NCBI RefSeq assembly: GCF_014647795.1
Contig: NZ_BMPW01000021.1
Coordinates: 1-64,000 of the forward strand
Length of the DNA stretch: 64,000 nt
Source: Actinoplanes campanulatus
Lineage (GTDB): Bacteria > Actinomycetota > Actinomycetes > Mycobacteriales > Micromonosporaceae
Direction: 5' to 3'
In this document: positions 55,947 to 63,577 of the stretch, one piece after another
Layout: each line of letters opens with the position of its first letter
Numbering within the stretch: the first letter of the stretch is position 1
Position numbers and translations under genes: made by a program
Notes under the pieces: generated by a model
What the model saw: only the letters and a program-made list of their open reading frames with translations
Database searches by the model: none
What the model was told of the DNA's origin: nothing

Positions 55947-56023
55947 CATAGATCGCGCCGCCCGGCAGCCACCGGACGGCGCGCGCACCGGACAGCAACT
56001 CCCTGCGAAGAAAGGACAGTCCA

Positions 56024-56578
56024 GTGACTCAGCCCATCATCCACGACCAGCAGGCTCGCCGCCGCGAACTGATCGCCGCGATCAACGCCGGGGTCGACTT
56101 CGGCCTGCCCGCGCCGTGCGACATCCGCCTCCACTCGAACCACATCGACCTCGACTCCGCCGCTGACCTGTGCGGCTGGGCCGATTGGTTCGGCTACACC
56201 CAGACCATCCCGGCGACCGAAGGCCAGCCGCACCCGGACCTCGCCGACCCGGCCAAGTCTGATGAGTGGCTGACCAACATCTACTTCAACTGGCGCGGGA
56301 CCATGCTGCACCTTGGCGCCCGCGACCCGATCACCGACGAGCAGCGCCAGCACTGGATCGACTCCGGTGCGGCGGCCCGGTTCGCCGAGCCCGAGCAGGC
56401 TCCCCCGGCCGTCGCCGAGCCGGCGTCCCCCGCCCCGGTCGGTGACCTGTCGTGGCGGGAGCGGGTCGAGGCGCATCCGCCGGCGGCTAAGCACTCGAAG
56501 GAGTGCGACGGCCAGGACGCCGACCGCCCGTGCCGCATGGACTGCCCGGCCCGGATCGCCGCCGAGGCCCGGCGATGA
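56024..56578 (+). CDS. Hypothetical phage protein with Cys end
   Basis: 184 residues, GTG 56024 behind AAAGGACA. FGLPAPCDIRLHSNHIDLDS, a WFGYTQTIPATEGQ middle, and a C-terminal KHSKECDGQDADRPCRMDCP cluster. The Cys cluster suggests zinc. Unknown function. Confidence 0.55.
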   Translation: MTQPIIHDQQARRRELIAAINAGVDFGLPAPCDIRLHSNHIDLDSAADLCGWADWFGYTQTIPATEGQPHPDLADPAKSDEWLTNIYFNWRGTMLHLGARDPITDEQRQHWIDSGAAARFAEPEQAPPAVAEPASPAPVGDLSWRERVEAHPPAAKHSKECDGQDADRPCRMDCPARIAAEARR

Positions 56579-56898
56579 GGCCGCGCGCGACCGGGACCGA
56601 GGTGTCCCGCAAAGCCGCGATCCGCATCCGTATCCGCCGTCTCGACCTCGGCCTGACCATGAAGCAGCTGACGCAGCGCCTGGCCGACATCGGCTGCCCG
56701 CTCCCGGAGTCCGGCGTCTGGAAGGTCGAGTCGGGCTATCGGGCGAACATCACCGTCGACGAGGCGGTCGCGTTCGCCCGGGTCCTGAGGATGCCGGTCG
56801 AGAGGCTGCTTGGTCCCGGCCCGGCATGCCTGGTGTGCGAGGACCGGCCGGCGTCCGGGGCGGCGTGCCTGAACTGCGGCGCGGACGGTGGTCGCTGA
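56575..56898 (+). CDS. XRE-like HTH protein with zinc ribbon
   Basis: 107 residues, ATG 56575 (ATGA). IRIRRLDLGLTMKQLTQRLA, CPLPESGVWKVESGYRANIT and DEAVAFARVLRMPVERLL form an XRE-type domain; CLVCEDRPASGAACLNCGAD at the end is a CxxC...CxxC ribbon. Probably an early regulator. Confidence 0.7.
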   Translation: MRPRATGTEVSRKAAIRIRIRRLDLGLTMKQLTQRLADIGCPLPESGVWKVESGYRANITVDEAVAFARVLRMPVERLLGPGPACLVCEDRPASGAACLNCGADGGR

Positions 56899-57095
56899 TG
56901 GCCATCCACCGCGGTGAGGCCGCCCGCCCGGAGCCGGTCGTGCATGTCGCTGAGAAGTTCGGCCCGACCGCGTGCGGCCTGGCCCCGGCGGCGATCCCGT
57001 TCATGGACAACACCACCGGCGTCGGCCGTAACGCGACCTGCCCGGCCTGCCGGGACGCGCTGTCGCGCGACGTGGTGAGCGGGTACCGGCGGTGA
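56898..57095 (+). CDS. Small CxxC protein
   Basis: 65 residues, ATG 56898 (TGATG). PEPVVHVAEKFGPTACGLAP, then ATCPACRDALSRDVVSGYRR. The pair of Cys motifs fits a small zinc finger of the kind common in actinobacterial phages. Confidence 0.6.
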   Translation: MAIHRGEAARPEPVVHVAEKFGPTACGLAPAAIPFMDNTTGVGRNATCPACRDALSRDVVSGYRR

Positions 57096-57337
57096 GCGCG
57101 CCGTGCGCGTGGGCGCTGCTCATGGACGGCCTGGAGCGCCTGGACGACATCGCCCCGGCGGCGCTGCCGGAGATCTGCGCGGAGATCGCGACTCATCGGG
57201 TGCGTTTCGACCGCCCGGACCTGGGCGTTTGGTTCCTGGCCGTCGCCGAGGTGTGCGCGTCCCACGCGGAGTCGGCGGCGCGTCTCGGCGGGCTGGGGCT
57301 CGGCGAGATTCCCCGGCACGCGACCGCTTCCCCCTGA
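57092..57337 (+). CDS. Small helical protein
   Basis: 81 residues, GTG 57092 (GTGA). CAWALLMDGLERLDDIAPAA and VWFLAVAEVCASHAESAARL are helical; no family. Followed by a gap of 130 bases with a GC-rich hairpin. Confidence 0.5.
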   Translation: MSAPCAWALLMDGLERLDDIAPAALPEICAEIATHRVRFDRPDLGVWFLAVAEVCASHAESAARLGGLGLGEIPRHATASP

Positions 57338-57468
57338 CCTAACCCGGCCGGACCCGTCGTTAGCGGGCCCGGCGCCGGCCCGGGGCGCTGTCCCGCCAGG
57401 CAGCACCCCGGGCCCCGAACTTCGCACCTCTTCCCACCTGCTTCGCACCTACTTCGCAGGAGACGCAG

Positions 57469-57810
57469 ATGACCATCACCATTCACAACCGCGACGGGAG
57501 CCTCGTCGACATCGGGGACACCCTCGGCATCCTGCTCTCGTCCGGGTCGGAGCCCCCGACCGTCCGCATCACCCCGTCGTTCCGCCGCCCGAACGCCACC
57601 GGTGAACAGCGGGTCGTCATCCCGCGCACGATCGGGGCCTTCGACTCCCCGCCCGACCAGGAGCCGCCGATCGACGCGTTGCAGCGCCGGTTCAACCGTT
57701 TCTACTCGAACCGGCCGGTCGCCGAGCCGGCCGGCCGTCACCGCAGCGCCGACCAGCCTGGCCCGGTCGCCCGCCTGCGCGCCCTGTTCGGGGGGTGGGT
57801 CTCGTGGTGA
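57469..57810 (+). CDS. Hypothetical phage protein
   Basis: 113 residues, ATG 57469 behind AGGAGA. TITIHNRDGSLVDIGDTLGI, RRPNATGEQRVVIPRT and a basic C-terminus. First gene after the hairpin gap. Confidence 0.5.
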   Translation: MTITIHNRDGSLVDIGDTLGILLSSGSEPPTVRITPSFRRPNATGEQRVVIPRTIGAFDSPPDQEPPIDALQRRFNRFYSNRPVAEPAGRHRSADQPGPVARLRALFGGWVSW

Positions 57811-58100
57811 CCGACATCGACCGCGGCCCGGCCGACGTCTACGAGATCACCTGGATGTCCGGGCACATCGAGACCATCCAGGCGCACCAGCTGTCCTGGC
57901 CGCGCCGTGGCGAGTTCATGATGCGGGACCTGTTCGGTCAGGCGGGCGGCGACAAGGGCCCGGACCGCATCCAGATGCACGCCGAGATCGACGGTCGTTG
58001 GAAGCTGACGCTGTCCGCCCGCGAGGAGGACATTCGCACGATCCGGCTCGTCACCGAGCCCGAGCAGGTGCCCGGCGCGACCGAGGGCGGTGTCCGATGA
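57807..58100 (+). CDS. Small hypothetical protein
   Basis: 97 residues, GTG 57807 (GTGA). DVYEITWMSGHIETIQAHQL, then MHAEIDGRWKLTLSAREEDI; a small alpha/beta protein. Confidence 0.5.
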   Translation: MTDIDRGPADVYEITWMSGHIETIQAHQLSWPRRGEFMMRDLFGQAGGDKGPDRIQMHAEIDGRWKLTLSAREEDIRTIRLVTEPEQVPGATEGGVR

Positions 58101-58471
58101 CCGCCCCCGTCTACCGCGACTTCCTCCACACCCCGATGCCGCACCGCCTGGACCGCCGCTGGGCGTGGCAGGTCGGAGACGGCCCGCTGCACGTCCTCGG
58201 CGAGGGTCTGACCTGGACCCGGTGGGGTGCGATGCGTGCCCGGGACCGGTTCGCCGCGACCTGCCGCACCCCGCAGCAGGCACTCCTCGAGGACCTGGCG
58301 GCCGTGTGCGAGCAGCTGCACCGGGCCGGCATCGACGTGTCGGCGGAGGTCGACGAGCGGGGCCGGGTGTGCGTGCACCCGCTGTGCCCGTGCAGCGATG
58401 TGGACCACCGGCGGGTGCTGCTGGCGTTCTGCCGCGTCGTCGGCCCGGTCCGCTGGGAGGTGAACGCATGA
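58097..58471 (+). CDS. Hypothetical phage protein
   Basis: 124 residues, ATG 58097 (ATGA). VGDGPLHVLGEGLTWTRWGA, helix QQALLEDLAAVCEQLHRAG, and VCVHPLCPCSDVDHRRVLL, a Cys/His group. Unknown. Confidence 0.55.
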   Translation: MTAPVYRDFLHTPMPHRLDRRWAWQVGDGPLHVLGEGLTWTRWGAMRARDRFAATCRTPQQALLEDLAAVCEQLHRAGIDVSAEVDERGRVCVHPLCPCSDVDHRRVLLAFCRVVGPVRWEVNA

Positions 58472-58764
58472 TGGCTCAGGCTCCCGACTGGAAGATCGAA
58501 CAGCCCCCCGCCGCCGAGATGATGTTCCCCGTCCGGTGCATGCACTGCCGGGGCGTCTACAGCCTGACGCACGTCAAGGTCACCGCCCGCTACGCCGACT
58601 GCTCGGTGTGGACGTCGCCGTGCTGCGGGTTCCCGGGCATCGACGACCGGCCGTGGGTCCGGGACCGGCACTACCGGGAGATCAGCAAGCAGGAAGCCGC
58701 CGACGGGCACGACTTCTACGACGTGTTCGGCATCCGCCGTCGAGGCGGTGGTCGCCGTGCCTGA
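58468..58764 (+). CDS. Zinc-site protein
   Basis: 98 residues, ATG 58468 (ATGA; ATG 58471 also possible). FPVRCMHCRGVYSLTHVKVT, then SPCCGFPGIDDRPWVRDRHY and an end with DFYDVFGIRRRGG. CxxC and CC groups suggest a zinc ribbon. Confidence 0.55.
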   Translation: MMAQAPDWKIEQPPAAEMMFPVRCMHCRGVYSLTHVKVTARYADCSVWTSPCCGFPGIDDRPWVRDRHYREISKQEAADGHDFYDVFGIRRRGGGRRA

Positions 58765-58993
58765 GCCGACCGACCTGCCCGCCGCCCGCCGAGCCGACCG
58801 CGACCGCGAGCTGAACAACCTCGTCGACTGGCTGCTCGCCCAGGCTGCCGACCGCGACGGCCTCGACGTGCTGGAGGCGAGCGTCGACCTCGCCGAGTGG
58901 ATGGCCGGGCGGCTGGGGTCGAGGGAACTCGCCGAGGCCGTCGCCGCGCTCGCCATCCGCCTGCACCGTTCCGCCTCGGAGGTGGTCCTGTGA
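58757..58993 (+). CDS. Small helical protein
   Basis: 78 residues, GTG 58757 (58748 also possible). RELNNLVDWLLAQAADRDGL, DLAEWMAGRLGSRELAEAVA; all helix. Unknown. Confidence 0.5.
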   Translation: MPEPTDLPAARRADRDRELNNLVDWLLAQAADRDGLDVLEASVDLAEWMAGRLGSRELAEAVAALAIRLHRSASEVVL

Positions 58994-59457
58994 AGACGTT
59001 TCCGAACTGGCGCGCGGTGGGCCGCGCGATGCGGTGGGCCCGGCAGCAGAAGAGCGTCACCGCGCCGCGATTTGTGCTCGACAACGTGCGCGATTCCACT
59101 GCTCTGGAGCTGGCCTGGAAACTCGCCGATGGCCGTGAGGTCGAGGTGTGGCGGTGGCGTAGCGGCAACGGCGGCATCGACCTCACCGTGAAGCACAAGC
59201 CGGTTCACGGTAAGCCGGAGCTGTACGCCGGGATGGACGGCATCCGCGACGCCGCCGAGGTGCTCCGTGTCCTCGCCGCCCTGGACCTGATCCCCGCCGA
59301 CATCGCCTACGCCGCCGACGAGCGGTACGGCCGGTGCGTGCGGTGTGGGCTGCTCGCCCGGTGGTGGCCGGCCGAGGCCGAGGCCGGGGAGCGGTGGGTG
59401 CACGTCACCCGGCTCCGGTTCGACCTCAACCCGCACCCGGCGGAGGTGGCCGGGTGA
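58990..59457 (+). CDS. Hypothetical phage protein with CxxC
   Basis: 155 residues, GTG 58990 (GTGA). FPNWRAVGRAMRWARQQKSV, GREVEVWRWRSGNGGIDLTV, then YGRCVRCGLLARWWPAEAEA. Sits directly before YqaJ; could be a recombination accessory. Confidence 0.55.
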   Translation: MKTFPNWRAVGRAMRWARQQKSVTAPRFVLDNVRDSTALELAWKLADGREVEVWRWRSGNGGIDLTVKHKPVHGKPELYAGMDGIRDAAEVLRVLAALDLIPADIAYAADERYGRCVRCGLLARWWPAEAEAGERWVHVTRLRFDLNPHPAEVAG

Positions 59458-60482
59458 CCCCCGTCGAGCTGCTGCCGCCCGGCACCGGAAACCACGACGA
59501 GCAGTGGCATCAGCTGCGCCGTGAGGGCGTGACCGCGTCGGAGATCGCCGTCGTCATGGGGATCAGCCCGTACGACAGCCCGTTCAGCCTGTTCTGGGCG
59601 AAGGTCAACGACTGGCGGTGGGACGGCAACGACCTCACCTCGGCGGGAAGCCACCTCGAGGACGCCATCGCCGACTGGTGGATGGCCGCGTGCGACCCGC
59701 TGGAGAACCTGATCAAGCGGTCGGCCGGGCTCTACGCCCACCCGGATCGGCCGTGGCAGCTCGCCACCCCGGACGGGCTGCTGCTCACGCCCTGCGCGGA
59801 CTGCGAGGGCACCGGGCTCTACCCGAGCGGCCGGTTCACCTACTACTGCCCGGACTGCAACGGCAAGGGCGGCTCGCTGGTCGCCCTGCTGGAGTGCAAG
59901 TGGGTGGCTCACAGCTGGGACGGCTGGGGCGAGCCCGGCACCGACGAGATCCCCGTCTACTACCGCGCCCAGGTGCTGTGGCAGGCCGACGTCCTCGGCG
60001 TCTCCACCGTCTACATCGCCGCCCTCGGCCCGACCGGATTCCGGTCGTACGTCGTGCACATCAACGAGGCGGCACAGGCCGACCTGGAGGTGATGCGGGC
60101 CGCCGGCTTCGACTTCTTCCAGCGCCTGGAAGGCGGCGACGCCCCGGACCTGGGCGGCCACGACGCCACGATCAGCGCTCTCCAGCGGCTCCATCCGACG
60201 CTCGGCGACGGCGAGGTGCAGGTGTCGGTCGAGCTGGCCGAGCGGTACCGGCAGGCCCGCGCCGACCGGGACGAGGCGAAGGCCCGGGTCGCGGCGTGCG
60301 AGGCGGAGATCCGGGCGGCGCTCGGCTCCGACTTCAACCGGGCCATGTGCGGCAAGAAGCTCGTCGCCTCCCGCTCCGTCTTCGAGCGGCGCAGCGACGA
60401 CGAGCACGAACTGATGGCCATCGACGACGCGTGGCCGACCACCGACCGACTCAACCCCGGAAGGGCGGACTCCTATGCCTGA
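59454..60482 (+). CDS. YqaJ-type recombination exonuclease with inserted zinc fingers
   Basis: 342 residues, GTG 59454 (GTGA). Lambda-exonuclease/YqaJ fold: WHQLRREGVTASEIAVVMGI, SAGSHLEDAIADWW, LATPDGLLL (catalytic D) and VALLECKWVAHSW (E-x-K), then YRAQVLWQADVLG. Between D and E-x-K is an inserted pair CADCEGTG and CPDCNGKGG, of DnaJ zinc-finger type. Makes 3' single strands for RecT. Confidence 0.85.
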   Translation: MTPVELLPPGTGNHDEQWHQLRREGVTASEIAVVMGISPYDSPFSLFWAKVNDWRWDGNDLTSAGSHLEDAIADWWMAACDPLENLIKRSAGLYAHPDRPWQLATPDGLLLTPCADCEGTGLYPSGRFTYYCPDCNGKGGSLVALLECKWVAHSWDGWGEPGTDEIPVYYRAQVLWQADVLGVSTVYIAALGPTGFRSYVVHINEAAQADLEVMRAAGFDFFQRLEGGDAPDLGGHDATISALQRLHPTLGDGEVQVSVELAERYRQARADRDEAKARVAACEAEIRAALGSDFNRAMCGKKLVASRSVFERRSDDEHELMAIDDAWPTTDRLNPGRADSYA

Positions 60483-60696
60483 GATCCCGGAGTACCTACG
60501 GCTCACCGGCGACGAGGACGGTGACGTCTCTCTCGACTGCCACCACTCGGGCTGCGACACATACGAGCACGGCTCGATCGCCTACTACGGCTGGAACGTC
60601 ATCCGCCGCGACAAGCCGTACTTCGAGCCCACCCGGCTCGCCGAGTTCATCGACTTCATCAACCAGCACGCCGCATCCCACGGGGAGAGCTTCTGA
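60475..60696 (+). CDS. Small hypothetical protein between YqaJ and RecT
   Basis: 73 residues, ATG 60475, overlapping YqaJ by 8 bases. EIPEYLRLTGDEDGDVSLDC, HHSGCDTYEHGSIAYYGWN, acidic, ends FIDFINQHAASHGESF. Unknown. Confidence 0.55.
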   Translation: MPEIPEYLRLTGDEDGDVSLDCHHSGCDTYEHGSIAYYGWNVIRRDKPYFEPTRLAEFIDFINQHAASHGESF

Positions 60697-61514
60697 TGCC
60701 CGAGACCGTCACCAGCGCCGTCGCCCAGCGGGACACCTCGCCGACCACGCTGGTCGCCGGCTACCGCGACGACTTCGCCGCGGTCCTGCCCTCGCACCTG
60801 CCGCCCGCGACCTTCGTCCGCCTCGCCCAGGGTGTGCTACGCCGTGATCAGAACCTGATGCGGGCGGCCATGAACAACGCCGGGTCGCTGATGACGGCGA
60901 TGCTCGACTGCGCCCGCCTCGGCCACGAGCCCGGCACCCCCGCTTACTACTTCGTCCCGATCAAGGGCGCCGTGGAGGGCTGGGAAGGCTACCGGGGCGT
61001 CATCGAGCGCATCTACCGGGCCGGGGCCGTGCAGTCGGTGCGCGCGGAGGTCGTTCGCAAGAACGACTTCTACGAGTACGAGGAGGGCATGCCGCACCCG
61101 ATCCACCGATTCGAGCGGTTCGCGTCGGCGGAGGAACGCGGCGAGCTGGTCGGCGTGTGGGCGTACGCGGTGATGCTCGACGGCGGCATGTCCCGCCCGG
61201 TCGAGATGGGTCGCGAGGAGGTTCTCGCCCACCGCGACATGAACCCGTCCAACAGCCGCTCCGACTCCCCGTGGAAGAAGTGGGAGCGGTCGATGTGGCT
61301 CAAGTGCGCGGTGCACGAGCTGGAGAAATGGGTGCCGTCCAGCACCGAGTATCGGCGCGAGATCGCCCGGATGGCCGCCCCGCAGCAGTCCGCAGTCATG
61401 CCGGTGACGTACGCGCCGCCGGCCACCGTCGCCCCGTCGCGGCAGGACGCCATCGAGGGCGAGGTGGCCGAGGACTGGCCCGCCCCCGCCGAGGTCCCGG
61501 GCGGTGCCGAGTGA
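60696..61514 (+). CDS. recT: RecT-family single-strand annealing protein
   Basis: 272 residues, ATG 60696 (TGATG). LPPATFVRLAQGVLRRDQNL, SLMTAMLDCARLGHEPGTPA, YYFVPIKGAVEGWEGYRGVI, FASAEERGELVGVWAYAVM and SDSPWKKWERSMWLKCAVHE are the RecT blocks. Anneals complementary strands produced by YqaJ. C-terminal 45 residues are disordered. Confidence 0.92.
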   Translation: MPETVTSAVAQRDTSPTTLVAGYRDDFAAVLPSHLPPATFVRLAQGVLRRDQNLMRAAMNNAGSLMTAMLDCARLGHEPGTPAYYFVPIKGAVEGWEGYRGVIERIYRAGAVQSVRAEVVRKNDFYEYEEGMPHPIHRFERFASAEERGELVGVWAYAVMLDGGMSRPVEMGREEVLAHRDMNPSNSRSDSPWKKWERSMWLKCAVHELEKWVPSSTEYRREIARMAAPQQSAVMPVTYAPPATVAPSRQDAIEGEVAEDWPAPAEVPGGAE

Positions 61515-61870
61515 GCGCCTCCAAGCGCAAGGGCACGGCCGCCGAGCGGGGCCTGGTCGACTACCTGCGCACCGCGGGCTTCCCGCACGCCGAGCGTCGC
61601 CTCGCCGGATCCGCCCAGGACCGCGGCGACCTGGCGGGCATCCCCGGCGTGGTCGTCGAGGTGAAGAACCACGCCAGCCTCAACCTGGCGGGCTGGGTCG
61701 ACGAGGCCGTGCTGGAGCAGGCCAACGACGGCGCCGACTACGGGATCGTCGTGCACAAGCGGCGCGGCAAGGGCGATGCCGGCGAGTGGTATGCGACGTG
61801 CACGGTGGCGCAGATGGCCCGGCTGCTGCGGCAGGCCGGCTACGGCACCCCGCTGGACGGTGCGGCATGA
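61511..61870 (+). CDS. PD-(D/E)XK resolvase-like nuclease
   Basis: 119 residues, GTG 61511 (GTGA). SASKRKGTAAERGLVDYLRT (catalytic E), GSAQDRGDLAGIPGVVVEVK (D, then E-x-K), then GWVDEAVLEQANDGADYGI. VRR-type or Holliday junction resolvase of phages. Next to recT, completing the recombination module. Confidence 0.75.
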   Translation: MSASKRKGTAAERGLVDYLRTAGFPHAERRLAGSAQDRGDLAGIPGVVVEVKNHASLNLAGWVDEAVLEQANDGADYGIVVHKRRGKGDAGEWYATCTVAQMARLLRQAGYGTPLDGAA

Positions 61871-62121
61871 CCATCCGCGAAACCCTGCTCACCCGCATGA
61901 CCAACACGATCGCCGACGAGCTGTCGCTCAACCCGACCGCCGAGGGTGTCCGGAGCGGGCTGGAGTCGGCGCTCGGCCAGGTCGCCCGCGACATCCTTGC
62001 CGTGCTCGCCGAGCTGCCCCGGCACTACCACTACTCCGACAGCAGCCGGGAGACGTGCACGGTCTGTGCGGCCGCGCGCCGTCTGGCTGTCATCTTCACC
62101 GACCAGGACGGAGCCTCCTGA
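61867..62121 (+). CDS. Small protein with CxxC end
   Basis: 84 residues, ATG 61867 (ATGA). TNTIADELSLNPTAEGVRSG, YHYSDSSRETCTVCAAARRL; unknown. Confidence 0.55.
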   Translation: MTIRETLLTRMTNTIADELSLNPTAEGVRSGLESALGQVARDILAVLAELPRHYHYSDSSRETCTVCAAARRLAVIFTDQDGAS

Positions 62122-62573
62122 TGACCGACCGACAGCACAGCAAGCCCATTCGTCTCGCCTCCGTCGCGCTCTACGCCATGGTCGCGGGCAACATTCCCCG
62201 CGCCCAGAGCGCCTTCGAGCGCCTCGCCACCGAATGCCCCGACGGGATCATCGACGCCCTGATCGGCTGGTGCGACACCGTCCTCGCCCACATCAACGGC
62301 GGCACGTGGGACTTCTCGCCGATGCGGGTCATCCCGATGGCCGTGGAGACCGGCGAACTCGGTGGCGACCTGGAGGCCCCGAAGCAGTGGGCAATGGATC
62401 TGATCCAGGCACGCGGCAACGGCGACCAGGCGGCGTTCGAGGCGCTGCTGCGCAAGGTCGCCGAGGTCCCGGACGGCTGGGAGCGGGGCCGGTACGGCTC
62501 GGCCCTGCTGGAGATCTGCGCCATGTCGATCCGGACTCTGCCGAGCGGGCTGACCCGGCTCGGGAGGTCCTGA
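62121..62573 (+). CDS. Hypothetical helical phage protein
   Basis: 150 residues, ATG 62121 (TGATG). IRLASVALYAMVAGNIPRAQ, SAFERLATECPDGIIDALI, IQARGNGDQAAFEALLRKVA; helical repeats of TPR-like spacing. Unknown function. Confidence 0.55.
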   Translation: MTDRQHSKPIRLASVALYAMVAGNIPRAQSAFERLATECPDGIIDALIGWCDTVLAHINGGTWDFSPMRVIPMAVETGELGGDLEAPKQWAMDLIQARGNGDQAAFEALLRKVAEVPDGWERGRYGSALLEICAMSIRTLPSGLTRLGRS

Positions 62574-62785
62574 TGTTCGACCGATTCCTCAACCGCTCCC
62601 AGCCGGCCGGCATCGACCCCAAGGCCGCCACGCCGAGCCCGCTCGCGGATCGGCTTGCCGAGATCGACACGAAGCTGGACGAGTACCGCGTCGAACGGCC
62701 GCGGACGCCGCTCACGCGGGCCGCGATGGACGCGCTGCTGGACCGGCGGCTCCGTCTGTGGCCCGGCGGCGAGGGGGGATCGTGA
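62573..62785 (+). CDS. Small hypothetical protein
   Basis: 70 residues, ATG 62573 (TGATG). PSPLADRLAEIDTKLDEYRV, LTRAAMDALLDRRLRLWPGG. Helical, unknown. Confidence 0.5.
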   Translation: MFDRFLNRSQPAGIDPKAATPSPLADRLAEIDTKLDEYRVERPRTPLTRAAMDALLDRRLRLWPGGEGGS

Positions 62786-63066
62786 TGGCCGAGCACGTTC
62801 CATACCTCCAGTTGATGGCCGACCAGCGCGAACAGATCCATGCCTGGCTCACCGATCACCGCATCAACTACACCCGAGTCCCCGTCTACGCCCAGTTTGC
62901 CTACGACTCGGCGACCCAGGAATGGCGGATCCCCATCTATTGGCACGACAGCAACGGCCGGATGCGCATCGACCTCGATGGCCATGGCCTGGAATTGGTG
63001 CGTCAGCACGTTGTGCGGCGTCGGGAGCTGCGCCCGCTGCCCTGGCCTGAGGTCGGTGCCGCATGA
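62785..63066 (+). CDS. Small hypothetical protein
   Basis: 93 residues, ATG 62785 (TGATG). QLMADQREQIHAWLTDHRIN, then AQFAYDSATQEWRIPIYWHD. Unknown. Confidence 0.5.
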   Translation: MAEHVPYLQLMADQREQIHAWLTDHRINYTRVPVYAQFAYDSATQEWRIPIYWHDSNGRMRIDLDGHGLELVRQHVVRRRELRPLPWPEVGAA

Positions 63067-63314
63067 CCCGCCGCTACCCCAACGGCACCTGGTGCGGCGG
63101 CATCGTGCCGCTGGTCGTGCTGCTGATGCCGTACGCGCTGGTCCGGTACGCCATCGACTGGTGCCGGGCCCGGCGGGAAGCCTCGGCCGGTTCCTGCATC
63201 AAGGTCGTCGGGATGGGTCCGTTCCCACTGCCGGGCGAGAAGGCGCGACGCCGCCGGGCGCTGGACGAGGCGCGTGAGCTGCTACGTCTTGCCGATTCGG
63301 ACGGCGCGCCGTGA
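63063..63314 (+). CDS. Small membrane protein
   Basis: 83 residues, ATG 63063 (ATGA). One membrane helix (GGIVPLVVLLMPYALVRYAI), then a basic Arg-rich tail (KARRRRALDEARELLRLA). Unknown. Confidence 0.5.
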   Translation: MTRRYPNGTWCGGIVPLVVLLMPYALVRYAIDWCRARREASAGSCIKVVGMGPFPLPGEKARRRRALDEARELLRLADSDGAP

Positions 63315-63577
63315 GCGGCCGGACGCCCGAGGGCTACGAGATCGCCGCCTGCCGCTCCTGTGACGCCCCGATCGTGTGGGCCACCAGCAGCGGCGGCAAG
63401 CCGATGCCCGTCGACGCCGAGCCGAGCGAGGGCGGCAACGTCGAGCTGTCGCTCCAGCCCGGCCTGTGGGTCGGCCCGGTCGCCACCGTCGTCTCCGGGC
63501 CGACGCTGTTCGGTGGCACCCGGCGCAAGGCCCACTTCACGACCTGCCCCGAGGTGAACGAGTGGAGGCAGCGGTGA
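63311..63577 (+). CDS. Zinc-site protein
   Basis: 88 residues, GTG 63311 (GTGA). IAACRSCDAPIVWATSSGGK, then SLQPGLWVGPVATVVSG and FTTCPEVNEWRQR. The C-x-x-C-x-A-P-I-x-W motif occurs in small actinophage proteins. Unknown role. Confidence 0.55.
   Translation: MSGRTPEGYEIAACRSCDAPIVWATSSGGKPMPVDAEPSEGGNVELSLQPGLWVGPVATVVSGPTLFGGTRRKAHFTTCPEVNEWRQR

Noticed and set aside
54411-55988. 525-codon minus-strand open frame in prophage 2
   Set aside because: Arg/Pro/Ala-rich shadow; the plus-strand genes are chained by overlaps and have zinc motifs.
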